A stretch of 64,000 bases of DNA, from contig JAURVB010012598.1 of the NCBI GenBank assembly GCA_033002965.1, positions 1 through 64,000 of the forward strand, read 5' to 3'. Below the pieces are notes generated by a model. The model ran no database searches. It was not told the DNA's origin and was given only the letters and a program-made list of their open reading frames with translations. A program made the position numbers and the translations under genes. The stretch comes from Piper betle. Its lineage: Eukaryota > Streptophyta > Magnoliopsida > Piperales > Piperaceae. This document shows, piece by piece, positions 11,575-23,515 of the stretch. Position 1 is the stretch's first letter, and every line of letters starts with the position of its first letter.

Positions 11575-14500
11575 AACTTCCCTCCTTATAAAAATTTTGT
11601 CCTCGAATTTTTAACTCAAGTAGGTTCTTCTGAAACTTGGACCTAGAAGCTAGATACACATCAGCTGTATCCTCTATTGCTTCAACAGTCATGTACATCC
11701 TCGTTGACTATAGTTACATTGACATGGTGAGTTCTGCTAGTCATGTTGTCAATATCAAACTTTCTCGATTCTAAATTGTTTGTACCTGCTCTGACATTAC
11801 CATCATCATTCTCCTTGCTTCTGATCCCTAATGTTAACAAGACGGAAAAAACTAGGTCACCCCTAAGGGCCTACTAGGTTGGTCAAGTAGATACTCTAAA
11901 GTATTCCAAGGTGCTAATCTGAGTTATATCTGGGAAAACTATGTCGAGGGCAGGGCCTGCCTCTCTCTAATCCTCATCTATATGAAAGGTCAACTACATG
12001 TGCTCTTAGGAAACTCTATTCCAGGTCCTACAGCCATCCTAATGTGTGCTATGAGTCTCCTGCTAGGTATGGGTGTATAGGCTAAGGAGCAACACGGCTC
12101 ACTATCGCTAGTCTAGATCCAACTCTTAGGTGTCCCTATATAAGGAACTGGACCCCTCACCAAGTCCTAGTTGACTTGGTCCTGAGTCAAGTATCTCACT
12201 CTGTTCTAGAAGAGAACAAGGATAGCTACTACGACTCTACTACATACTATGGCTTTGGTGGCTATCTATACAACTAGTAACTGTTACTGAAGGGAACTCT
12301 CTAGAACGGAATGGAGGCAAGAACACCTGTACGTGCACAACGTGTCTCAAGGAGTATGTAAACATACTCTATGTGGAACTACTCAAGAACTTTCAATAGG
12401 TGATATCTCATCCACACATGTGGGATCCAACATCAGGAAAACTAGGAAAGTCCACTAGGCTAAGGAAAACCTACTACATAGGTATGTCACTCTGATCTAT
12501 GGTAAGGTCAAGGTATCATGCAAGTGATAGGGGTGATGAAATCCCTATGTAGCGTACTGGGTAGCAAAAATATCGGTAAGTCTATGGACTTGTGTCTAAG
12601 ATCACCATGATTTACTATGCCACAGATGATCAATTTGTGGAATAGTCAATCAATGAAGAATCTCAAAAACGGCTCTTAAGTACCTCTAGTTCAATTAGCT
12701 AACAGTAGGCACATGTTTTTTGATACCATACTAGTCATGCACTTCTAAATGGGCAAAGTTTAAATAACCCAAAGAAACACCACTGTCTCCCCTTAAGTCT
12801 ACGGGAACTCACAGTGAGGTTCGACATGTGTCTTATCTACACTTCAGTGGTGTGTGACCTACTGTCCCATACCGATTTGTAACACTAATCTTGACTCACA
12901 TGACTACTACCATTATGGTAGACTCTCAAGCATGGCTATCAATCAAGATGAGCATACATTGGTATCACTGTATCTTGTCAACATGATCTGTTCTATCGAA
13001 AGTCCTTATCTACATTGCTCTCTGACTGGAGTGACATCATCATCGTAAGATTAGCTTGCAAACACCTACTTGCACTATATGCCCTAATCAGTACCATGAA
13101 GGTACCTCTATTCTCATGGCAAGGCTCAATCCTATGTCTTAAGGTAAGGACCTAGTCATGCTGAGTGAAACATAAGGGAATCACTATCTTTTGAAACATA
13201 CCTCCTCACTAACCCTCTATCTATGCCCAATATTCTAATACAAGTCAAACTCCTCCACTGGCTGGACAATCACTAAATTGGTTAAACTATGTGTGTGACC
13301 ATATGATATGTGTATGCTGGTTGTGGACCACAGATGTGCTATCATGTTGTCTGAATAATCTAATCACTATCGTTGTCCCTTCTAGAGGTCATACTGTCAT
13401 GTTCTCTGACTTTGTCTATATGCATCCCTATAGAGACTAACACTAATCGTGTCTAATGGGGTTATTTTGCAATATACATCTGACCCAAGGATGTTAGGTC
13501 AAGACAATGATTGCAAGAGAGCCAGTGAAGTCAGATCATATGCCTTCTCATCAAAAAACCTCACTTTTTCCTAGCTCTCCTCTATTCTACTAATGTCATT
13601 GTAGCTATATCTTGTCCCTCAAACTTTGAACCTACTCAGCTCCTAAAATCTGGAGCAATTGCTTCTAACAAACACTGATCTGCTAAAATCTGTAGCGGCT
13701 ACTTCTATCAGTGCTGACTAGCCCTCAAACAGTAACCACTGATCTGGTGCCTTCTCTCTGGTGGAATCTTGTCAAATATCTCATCTCGTAGGTAATGGCG
13801 GTCTTGATCTTTTCCTCATCATATCGAGGCCTTTGCCTGGCAAAGAAAAGCCAAAAATGTTGTCAGGGCAGACATAAACTAGTGGAAGATGGGGAGATGG
13901 TGGAAGTGCCCATTGGATTATTGATCCACTTCGCTACTCATCCTCATTCATTACTATCTTTTAGAAGTGGTCCATCTCAAGTCATTTGCCCAGACTCTCA
14001 TTTATGCTCCAAGCATTTTAGTGGTTCCATTGGCATAGTCACAGCCTTCATCCCAAAGATTTGTCCAAGGCACTCGGTGGTCCATGTCATGCGCAAAATA
14101 ACTTACCAGTATCTCCATACTTTAAGCTCCTTATTGATGCCACTTTTTTTAAACTCTTTCCCACAATGTACACCATATCCCATGGATGCAAGACTAATGT
14201 GATGACATGCAAAAGACGGTCACCTATTCAACATCCAATTTAACCTCAGCTGGCCGAACAAGTGAACACCCTAACTTATCCACATCTCTTATGTAATGAA
14301 AAGAACTAGTGGGTCTCTAAGCCCCTCATGACATGCCTGTCAGATCTGGTATAAGATGGGATCTTGTACCCCTTCTACCTCTGCTAGCATTACAACATAC
14401 CATGCTCAGATCTAACTGACCAAACAATCTAATATCATGATAAAAATCCATAGAAATAACCTGTTAAGTCAACTAAGGCAAGTTCCATATATTTCTTATC

Positions 14501-14668
14501 AAGTCCTGAATACACTATTATGCAACTAACTTACGATAAAATTACCATGTGAAGAAAATGGACAGAAACATACTTGTTAGCTTGACTCAAAACAAATCTT
14601 CGTACACACATCGCCTATAATAGAATCTTGCATCTTAATCGACCAAAAATGGCTCTGATACAAAAAAC
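11575..14668 (-). mobile_element. Non-coding internal region of a LARD-like element
   Basis: Bounded on the minus strand by a primer site (GTATCAGAGCCA, complement of 14650-14662) and a polypurine tract (complement of about 11575-11592). Between them are 3.1 kb in which no gag, protease, RT or integrase motif is visible on either strand. The last codons before the tract (frame ending near 11590, ...LASRSKFQKN) resemble the tail after the chromodomain of the copy at 35391 (ASRPGFPVSN), so this is probably a chromovirus derivative whose coding part was replaced. A homologous internal region lies at 19845-23515. That fits a large retrotransposon derivative (LARD) dependent on other elements. Confidence 0.7.
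14650..14663 (-). other. Primer binding site, tRNA-iMet type
   Basis: The minus strand reads GTATCAGAGCCA six to seven bases after the LTR end GGGGTGTTACA, close to the canonical TGGTATCAGAGCC. It marks the 5' end of the internal region at 11575-14668. Confidence 0.8.
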
Positions 14669-14967
14669 TGTAACACCCCAAATTCGGTTTATACTCGTGA
14701 GCCGTACTGGAATGTCACTAGTCCCGATTAAGTCAGCTAAACCGAACCCAACTTATACATATCTACTATCGGAGTCTTAAGATGAAGATACTAATTGCAA
14801 TGCATAGATAAATGTACAGACCCCTGACATGCTACTATATAGATGACATGTCAAACAATTCACATACCAAAAAAATTCTAAGAAAACCAATAAAAATTTC
14901 TAAATTAAAATAGATAAAGCCTCCCCTAAAAGTACAATTAGAGGCCACCCTGCCAAACTAACATGTA

Positions 14968-15022
<55 letters not shown>

Positions 15023-15411
15023 AACATTGTCATTCACACAGAATTCTAATGTATTGTATTATCATTCTAAAGTTTGGGTCTTGACCTACCTATGCATTCT
15101 ATTCACATTTCACATCAAATTTTGGGTCTTCATCCACTTGTTGTTCATATTCAATATCTAAACATATTATTAAAACATATATATTCATATTTCATCATTA
15201 GCAATTTTCTACTGAAGTAGGCATTGTATCACAACATTTCATCTTGTACTGCATTTCATCACATCATTCTAAATATAAGTCATAAATAAAATAATAAAAA
15301 TTCTATCTCATTACATGTGTGTGTAAAAGACATCACTGCTCCTCCGTCCAGGCTGAGACATACAACTCATGATCATCACCCACATGTATTATAAAAAAAT
15401 GCCAGTGACGA
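14669..15411 (-). mobile_element. 5' LTR-A piece of the first non-coding element
   Basis: TGTAACACCCCAAATTCGG at 14669 is the 3' tip of a minus-oriented LTR-A. About 740 bp follow: the 'cttaagatgaagat' block, the conserved CCTCCCCTAAAAGT block and the CACATGTATTATAAAA block, ending in GCCAGTGACG near 15411. There the LTR breaks off and a second primer site begins, so only the U5 end is present. Confidence 0.8.
14970..15020. repeat. (AT)n microsatellite
   Basis: About 25 uninterrupted TA/AT dinucleotides inside LTR-A, at the place where other copies carry a short ATATAT(GC)ATAT stretch (17200-17220, 40360-40372). Confidence 0.95.
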
Positions 15412-15432
15412 GAGTGGCTCTGATACCAATTC
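15412..15432 (-). other. Orphan primer binding site joined to an LTR
   Basis: The minus strand reads TTGGTATCAGAGCCACTC, a perfect tRNA-iMet site, directly after the LTR end at 15433. Only about 20 bp of this internal region survive before the neighbouring LTR fragment. It is the stump of an element, or the trace of a recombination, whose internal region is gone. Confidence 0.75.
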
Positions 15433-16023
15433 TGTAACCCCAAATCCGGTTCACGCTCGAACCGGCATGTCACAGGCCTCGGTTAAGTTGGCTAACTTGA
15501 ACCTAACTCATGCGGATCCAATCTCGGCGTCTTAAGATGAAGATACAACTCGCAATGCATGGACGAATGCATTAACCCTAACATGGTACTACATGAATGA
15601 CATGCAATTCAAAGTACACATGTAACGACCCGGCCATTTGTCACAACATTGTGGGCCTAGCTGGCCAGGTGTTACTCACAATTAAGCAAATATGTCTAAC
15701 ATTTTTGTTTAACAAAAACATATATAAAGATCCCACAGTCTTAGACCGTTTCCCAGTAGCCACACTAATTTCTCAAATAAATAATAAAAGGAGTCCACAT
15801 ATTTATTTTGCTCCATGCCCTGGTTGTCAATCACCTACTTTCGTATCTGCACACCTGCAGAGGCAATTCCGCGTTAGTGATTACAACACTAAGTAGTATA
15901 ATAGATAAAATAAATCAAGTACATTCCACTATTTACTTATGTTTATTTTAATATACGGTGGAGCGATTCCACTTTACTCCAAAACAATGCGGAGGAGGTA
16001 TCCGCTGTGATCTGCACACCCCG

Positions 16024-16500
16024 GTCGTAGCCCTTTTGTGGGGAGGCTACCACTACCGTCTCCAGTGCCAATGCCTCGCACACCTCGGCCGTAGCGTTTT
16101 TGTGGGGAAGCTATCACTGCACTCAGGTGATTGCTACGCCCTCTTTGTGGGGTAGCTCTCAATACCAATTCTAGTGCCAGTGCCTCACACACCCCAGCCG
16201 TAGCCTTTTTATGGGGAGGCTATCATTGCACTCAGGTGAATGCTACGCCCCGTTTGTGGGGAAGCTCTCACTGCCAATTCTAGTGCCAGTGCCTCACACA
16301 CCCCGGCCGTAGCATTTTTATGGGGAGGCTATCACTGCACTCAGGTGAATGCTATGCCCCATTTGTAGGGAAGCTCTCACTGCCAATTCTAGTGCCAGTG
16401 TCTCACACACCCTGGCCGTAGCTTTTTTATGGGGAGGCTATCACTGCACTCCAGTGTGATGGAGGAATCGCTGTGCCTCACTCACTCCGGCCGTAGTCTT
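16024..16500. repeat. 109-bp minisatellite inside solo LTR-C
   Basis: GCCGTAG recurs at 16088, 16197, 16306 and 16415 with an exact 109-bp period; shorter units of 64 and 75 bp sit at each side (16024, 16490). Each unit contains CCGTAGC, TTTTTATGGGGAGGCTATCA and CTCAGGTGAATGCTACGCCC words, so the unit is itself a diverged dimer. Confidence 0.9.
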
Positions 16501-16814
16501 TTTATGGTGCGGCTATCACTACTCCAAAATAATGTCAATGCATTACACAATTTACGCACATAATACGACCCCGTGTCGGACTGAGTCAATTCTTTGACCC
16601 CGGTTGCACTCGGTGCGTGGTGGTCAAATCTGGGCTCAGGCCGACCTAGGCTACCAACAAGGAAAATATGATGTTCTACCTATTATACATACCTGACTTG
16701 TGACTGCATCTGACTATGACCCGTGAACCCTAATGCAGTAATGGGGAGGTCGCCTGGGACGGAGATGAGGGATGAAATACTCCCTCCTCCTCCATATATA
16801 TACATTTCAACCAT

Positions 16815-16985
16815 TCCCTCCATTAAATTCTCATACCCCATCATCCATTGGTATTTCCTAAGTTCAACGAGCCCCTTCATTAAATTCTCACACCCCATCA
16901 TCCATTGGTATTTCCTAGGTTCAATGACCCCTTCATTAATTCTCACACCCCATCATCCATTCATTAATAGGTATTTTCTAGGCGA
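16815..16985. repeat. 57-bp minisatellite inside solo LTR-C
   Basis: CATTAAATTCTCA-type starts at 16821, 16878 and 16934 (periods 57 and 56), each followed by CCCCATCATCCATTGGTATT and TCCTAGGTTCAA variants. The repetitive minus-strand frame over it only mirrors the repeat. Confidence 0.88.
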
Positions 16986-17583
16986 CCTTAAGTCGAACCA
17001 TGATCGGTCGACTTGATAACCAACCATATCGGTTCATCTATATTTATTTCATAATATTTAGGTTCGAGTCTTCTAATAAAAATCATGGTTTTTACAACAC
17101 ACCAATACAATTACGATCAAACTTAATGAAACTTCTAAAATAAAACGGACAGAGTCTCCCCTAAAAGTGCAATTAGGGTCCACCCTGCCAAACAACATGT
17201 ACCAATATATGCATATATCAACAATTTCAATCACACATAATCTAATATATTGTATACTCATTATGGAACTTGGGTTTCAACCCACCACACTTCCACTGCG
17301 CGCTCTGATCACATTTCACCTTTTGTCATCATGTCTTAGTTTTTCATCACGTCATAACATCATCTCATTGCATTTAATCTTATCCTATCATGTCTTGGCA
17401 TTTCACATTATTCACAATATAATAGCATCATAAATAGAATATTAACCACTCTATCGACTGACATGTGTGCAAGCGACAACAAGTTGCTCCTCCAACTCGT
17501 GATTGTTACCTACATATAGTATAAAAACACTTCAGTAACAAGTGTTACTGGTCCGGAAAATAAAATAACTATAACAAGCTGGC

Positions 17584-17603
17584 TATGAGAGCAAACTCTC
17601 ATA
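17584..17603 (-). promoter_or_regulatory. Conserved U5 hairpin of LTR-A
   Basis: TATGAGAG-CAAA-CTCTCATA. In the LTR sense strand it is an 8-bp stem with a UUUG loop. An equivalent stem stands at the same place in five other LTR-A copies with compensatory changes in the outer pairs. Confidence 0.7.
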
Positions 17604-20600
17604 TGAAAGAAAATATCATATACTCCACGTGAACACTTTGAAGGGCACTACTAAGGAGCCACTAGGCTGTAGACCCGATAGCATCTCAAACTCACTAATC
17701 TATAGCTGCTGATTCTGCTCTCGACATTTTTTTACTTCATTTTCTGATCTCAAATCCTAAGCCCTCTCCTTACTTCCATATTTCTCTTGGCCTTGAGCAT
17801 GAAAGCCTAGTACTCTAAAGTAGTCGCCTTTAGTACCCTTTGAACCACCAGTCCTGACATGCGCTGTACTAAATATACCTGTAAACCTCCATGTTCTCTG
17901 GGTGAGAGGAACTCAAATGCGGAGTTGTCAGGATCCCTCAGGAGTGGAACAGTCCACTGGCACTAATCCAGAGCCCGCTTTGACAGTCACAGCATCCACT
18001 CATGGTACGTGCAGTCGGTTTCTCCATCTCTCTTCTCATTGAAAACGCAAAAACTACATATATATAGGTCTGGGTAGGGATTTATATAATAGGCCTGAAG
18101 GCAACTTGTGGTGGATCTTGTTTTCAAAATCATCCTCGAGGGTTACTAATCCGGAAAATTGTTTGGTTAAACGGCCTGAGTTAAGTGGGCTCCAATAAAA
18201 TGCCACTTAACCCATCCTGAAAATAATAAAATAAACATACAATAGAAACGATTGTAAAACAGAGACGAGTCCTAAACGGACCTGGTAGAAGCTCTAAGCG
18301 TGTTATCGCGTCTAGGCGGCAAGCTCCTACTTCGCACCTATACATCCAAACTAAATACTAACTCCCACTAACTGAATGATGCATCAAACTCAATGAACAT
18401 CACACACAATACGAATATTATCCATCAACAGTCAGATAATCATAATGTGAAAATAATTCTAAGTCATCCTATTCATACCAATTTTATACTGTTTTTCTAA
18501 ATTACGTCATACTCGATTAGCATGCTTAGACTCTATCTACCTCATTAGATCACTCACTATTCATTCCCAATTAATTGCATCATGCAATCATCACTGCACT
18601 CATACTCATACATTTATCATGACAATTATTCAATCCTAGCATGTTGTGCTAACAATCAACTTTAAATAACTAACTCGGAGGTAATTATACCTCATGTCAT
18701 CGGCATTGGCGACGACTAGGGTTTCGTCGCACGTCTCGGAGGTTGAATTCGGGCTCATCAACGTCCAAAGTTCGATCTGGATTAACTGGATGAGCTCTGT
18801 GGAAGATCCAACGAACTCCAGTGAATTTAATTTTTTGACAAGTTCTGGCAGTTTTCTGGTGGCTTTAGTGGTTTTTCGGCACCTCTCCAACGGTTTTCCT
18901 GCGGCAATCACCAGCGGCTTCTACTAGCTGGATAGGGGTCATAGTGGGTACTATTGGAACCAGTTTGGCGAGCCCGACATGTCTACGGCATCAAAATGGT
19001 TGGCAGAGGCGGCGACTCGCCAAAAAATAGAAAAATAGGGCCAGCGGTGATGGGTAGCTAGATCCGGCCAGCCTGGGCGGCGATGGCCTCCATTCCAGTT
19101 GGGGAAGGTCGCTGGGTGGTCGAGGCTACAGCTGGATCACGGCGGCGACTGTTGCCAACGGCACAATCGGCGACAGAATTGTGGCATAAAGGTGCGGCTT
19201 CCTTGTGTGTGGCGGCCAGATGGTAGCCGGTCCTGGTCAGGGCAGCACGGCGACGCCCGGGCCAGGCTAGGCGGCGACGCCCGGTGGGAAGGCGACGACG
19301 GCGCCAGTGGTGGAGGTGCCAAATAGTGGGGGCGGCTAGGGTTTGGAAGGGAAAGTGTTGGGGGAGGAGAAGAAATGGTTGGGTGGCAAACTTGTAAATA
19401 TTACTTGACTCGACTCCGTCTCGAGTTAAGAATAATAACTAAGTCGTAGAAAATCTTTTAAAAAATTCTTGAAAAATCAGGAAAAATCTTAGAAAATAAA
19501 ACAATCACCAAAACATCATAATGATAAGCTCTAGGACTATCAACCCACCCAAACTGCCCTTAATGCATCCTAATGCGGTAATAGCCTAAAACTAATTCTA
19601 CGATCCACTATGTATAAAAAGAAAAAATAACTAGCATACTCTCATATACAGAATGATAACTCATTTTATTCTGTTATGTTTATGACATTATCATCATATA
19701 CTTGGGTACGCATGCCCCTCATAGCTCATAGACGCAACTGGCGTCGGCTCAGTACACGTGTTTTAAAACTGACTCGAATCAGAAATAACGGTCGAACCAA
19801 CCAGTTCGGAATATAAAACCCTAACTCGAATCGTGGGTTTTACAATCTTCCCTTCTTACAAAAATTTCGTCCTCGAAATTTCAACTCTAGGAGGTTCTAC
19901 TAAAAGTGAAACCTAGACCTTGGATACACATCAGTTGTATCATCTACTCTTTAATAGTCATGGACATGCTCACTGATTGTAGTTGTACTGACATGGCGAA
20001 TCTTGCTAGTGATGCTGACCATCTCAAACATTCTGAATTCTATACTTCTTGTGTCTATTCTGACACTATCATCATCCTTTTCTTCTATCTTGATCCTTAC
20101 TATTGTCCGTGCATGTTCTGAGATTACCATCATGATTCTCTTTTGTTCTGATCCCTACTGGTAACTCGGTGGAAAATCTTAGGCCACCCCTAAGGGCCTA
20201 ATGGGTTGGTCAAGTAGATACCCTAGAGTATCGCAAGGTTCTAATTTGAGCTATGTCTGGGAAAACTACATCGACGGTAAGACCTACCTGCTACCATCTA
20301 CCCATGTCCCTCTAATCCTCATTTGTGAAAAATCACCTACATGTAATCTCAAGAAACTCTATTCCTAAGTCCTACAACCAACCTAAAGTGTACTATGAGT
20401 CTCCTACTAGATCGAGTGTATAAACTAATAAGCGGCATGGCTCATTGTCGCCAGTCTAGATCAAACTCTCGGGTGTCCCTATATAAGGAACTGGACCACT
20501 CACTGGGTCCTAGTTGACTTAGTCCTGAGTCAAATATCTCACTCTATTCTATAAGAGAACAAGGATAGCTACTATGACTCTACTACATACTACAGCTTAG

Positions 20601-22149
20601 GTCACTATCTATACAACCACTAACTACTGCTGAAAGGAGGCGAGAACACCTATACATACACAATGTGTCTCAAGGAGTATGATAGCATACTTTGCATGGT
20701 CTGTAGAGCTTGTATCTAGTCTGTAGCATGTGCTCTGGTCAATGTATACTCATCTCAATCATTTGGATAAACTGATGGTAGAACTGATACATACAAAGGG
20801 GTGAGTGGAAATACTCAAGTGAAAACATCACTTTGTTTAACATTTCGAGGTTATAGGAAAGGAGGCTGAATCTTGTGGAAATCTAGTCACACTGCCCAAG
20901 AACTCTCGATAGGTGACATCTCATCCTCACATGTGGTATCTGACGCCATGTAAGCGGGGATCCACTAGGTTAAGAAATACCCGCTACATAGGTATGTCAC
21001 TTTGATCTATGGTAAGTTCAAGGTGTCATACAAGTGGTAGGGGAGATGAAATCCCTATGTAGCGTATTGGGTGGCCAAAATATTGGTATGTCTATGGACT
21101 TGTATCTAAGATCACCATAATTCACTATGCAACAGGTGATCAGGCTGTTGAACAGTAAATCAATGACGAATCTCAGAAATGGTACCTAAGTGGCTCTAGT
21201 TCAATCAGCTAATACTAGGCACGTATTTCTCGATACCGTACTAGTCACACACTTCTAAACGGGTGGGGTTCAAATGACCCAAAGAACCACTATCTCCCCT
21301 CAAGTCTACAGGGACTCATAGTGAGGTTTGACATGTGTCTCATCCGCTCTTCAGTGGTGTGTGACCTATCATCCCGTACCGATTTGTAGTACTAATCTTG
21401 ACCCACATGACTACTACCATTGTGGTAGACTCTCAAGCAAGGCTATCAATCAAGATGAGCATACACTAGTATCGCTCTCTAGTCAGCATGGCATGTTCTG
21501 TTTGAAGTCTATGTCTACATCGCTCTCAAGCTGGGGTGAAATACTCATCGGAAGATCGGTCTACAACATCCCCTAATCAGTACCATAAAGGTACCTCTAT
21601 ACTCAGGGCAAGGCCCAATCCTATGACTCAAGGTGACAACCTAATTGTGCTGGCAAAACACAAGGGAATCACTATCTTTCTAAAGGACACTTCCTCAGTA
21701 ACCCTCTATCTATGCCCAACACTCTAATACAAGTCAAACTCCTATCGTCTACTGGCCAATAGCTAAATGGGTTCAAAAGAGTGTGACCGTCTACTAACCA
21801 TCTGATCTATGTATATTGGTTGTGGCCCATGGATATACTATCATGCAATCTGCACAGTCTGATCATTGTGACCATCCCATTTAGAGGTTATACTGTCATG
21901 TTCTTCGATTCTGTCCATGCACATTCCTATGAGACTGTCACTAATAGTGCCTGATGGGGTTATCTTGCAATATACATTTGACCCAAGGGTATCAGGTCAA
22001 GACAATGATTGCAAGAGAGACGTGAAGTTAGATCCTATGCTATCTCATCCAAATGACCTTAGTTTTCCTAACTCTTCTTTGTTCTGCTAATTTCCATTGT
22101 AGCTATATCTTGTTCCTCAAGTTCTAGCCCTACTAAGCTCTAACTAATC

Positions 22150-22390
22150 TACTCGGTCAGCGGATGAGCAATACACCGACGGCGGTAGTGCATCTTTAGT
22201 TGGTGGTAGTGCATCTCGGATGGCAGTTGTGCACCTCGACAGTGGTTGTGTGACTCAGTCGGCGGTCATGCAACTCAGTCAGTGGTTGTGCACTCGATCA
22301 GCAGTTGTGCAACTCGGTCGGTGGTTGTGCACTCAATCGGCGGTTACGCACTCGGTCGGCGGTTGTGCAACTCTGTCGGTGACAGTTCTA
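22150..22390. repeat. About 21-bp minisatellite, absent from the sister element
   Basis: Roughly ten units of the form CTCGGTCGGCGGTTGTGCAA with length variation of one to several bases. The sister region (13600-13680) passes from CTACTCAGCTC to CTAAAATCTG without it, so it arose or was inserted after the two elements diverged. Confidence 0.85.
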
Positions 22391-22916
22391 TCTAGATACT
22401 AAAAATTTGATCTTGCTTGTATACATTGTAAATCCACTCTACTGTCTCTAACATATCTTGGCTGCTAACAATTTGGCTTAGGTTGTCTAGTCATGCATGT
22501 TTGATCCGGAGGGGTTTGGATCATGGTGCGGACACATATGATGGTAAACCTATGCTGAATCCGCTCTAATCTCCTAAAATCTGAAATAGCTTCTTTCATC
22601 AATGTTGACTGACCCTCAAACGGTAACCACTGATCTGGTACCTTATCTCTAGTGGGATGCCATCAAATATCTGATCTCGTAAGCAATGGTGGTCCTGATC
22701 TTTTTCTCATTATATCGAGAACTCTATCTGGCGAAGGAAAGCCAAAACTACTGCCCGTAGGTCATAAACTAGTGGAAGAGGAGGATGCGGTGAAGTGCCA
22801 ATTGGACTATCGATCCACCTCACTACTGATCCTCATTCATCACTATCTTCTGGAAGTGGTCCATCTCATGTGCCAACTAACTTGCTAGTATCTCTATACT
22901 TCAAGCTCCTTACTGT

Positions 22917-23080
22917 TACCCCTTTTCTTTTTAACTCATTCTCATCATGTACACCATGTCCCATGGAAACTGAACTAATGTGGTGACATGCAAAACTTTA
23001 CCCCTCTTCTTTTTAACTCACTCTCATCATGTACACCATGTCCCATGGAAACAGAACTAATGTGATGACATGCAAGACTT
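22917..23080. repeat. 82-bp tandem duplication
   Basis: TTAACTCA..CTCATCATGTACACC at 22931 recurs at 23013; both copies continue into CATGTCCCATGGAAAC and GTGACATGCAA. The sister element has one copy (about 14150-14215). Confidence 0.85.
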
Positions 23081-23515
23081 GAACACCTTGTCAATCATCC
23101 AATTCACTTATGCGATGGACTGAACTAGTGGGTCTCTAAGCCCATCATGACAATCCTGTCAGATTCCTGCTCACGTCTGCTAACATCTGAATCTAGTATA
23201 AGATTAGATCTTATACCCATTATACCTCTGCTAGCACTACAATATTACCTGCTCACATCTAACTGACAAACAGTATGATATAATGATAAAAATCCATAGA
23301 AATAACCTACCAGCTCAACTGAGGCCAATTTTGCATACTTCTGATCAAGTTTTGAATACACTGTTATGCAACTAACTTATGAAAAAAATATCTGCATGCA
23401 AAGAAAATAAAAAGAAATATACCTGCCGGCTGGACTTCGAGCAGTCTTTGCACACACATCACCTATAAAAGTATCTTCCGTCTTAATCAACCAAGAGTGG
23501 CTCTAATACCAATTC

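Larger units (their letters stand above)
15621..17096 (-). mobile_element. Solo LTR of a second family (LTR-C)
   Basis: 1476 bp, TGTAACGACCCGGCC ... GGTTTTTACA, flanked by ACACA (15616-15620 and 17097-17101). The related LTR-A at 23640-23680 reads AAAGTACACACCAATAC without the insert, which gives the empty site. The end resembling GGCCGGGTCGTTACA suggests minus orientation. It contains two minisatellites (16024-16500 and 16815-16985) and no internal region, so it is a solo LTR left by LTR-LTR recombination. The tip of the same family appears at 55250-55285. Confidence 0.85.
15433..19844 (-). mobile_element. LTR-A (subtype A2), shared LTR of the second non-coding element
   Basis: Runs from TGTAACCCCAAATCC (15433) to ATCGTGGGTTTTACA (19844). 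Without the inserted 15621-17096 element it is about 2.9 kb. Recognisable parts are the hairpin at 17584-17603, the R/U5 core at 17823-17965, TATATATA near 18055-18064, and a GC block (18700-19330) followed by the TTGACTCG inverted repeat near 19403-19427. Its right edge meets the purine tract of the internal region 19845-23515 (3' LTR), while its left edge meets the orphan primer site at 15412. Confidence 0.85.
19845..23515 (-). mobile_element. Non-coding internal region of the second LARD-like element
   Basis: Homologue of 11575-14668: shared stretches include GGCCACCCCTAAGGGCCTA, ATGTAGCGTA(C/T)TGGGT and TGTGACCTA(C/T). It is bounded by a purine tract (about 19845-19865) and a primer site (complement of GGCTCTAATACCAA, 23499-23512). 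It differs from the first copy by a 230-bp insert near 20640-20870, a minisatellite-bearing insert near 22150-22570 and an 82-bp duplication at 22917-23080. Indels are not in multiples of three and no pol motif is visible, so the conservation reflects shared ancestry rather than coding. Confidence 0.7.

Noticed and set aside
15597..15896. 99-codon frame at the LTR-C border
   Set aside because: It starts in LTR-A and runs into LTR-C across the insertion joint, so it cannot be an evolved gene.
16683..16946. Minus-strand frame with a repeated peptide
   Set aside because: The peptide repeats because the DNA is a 57-bp minisatellite inside an LTR.
22220..22402. 60-codon repetitive frame
   Set aside because: It mirrors the 21-bp minisatellite; no domain and absent from the sister element.
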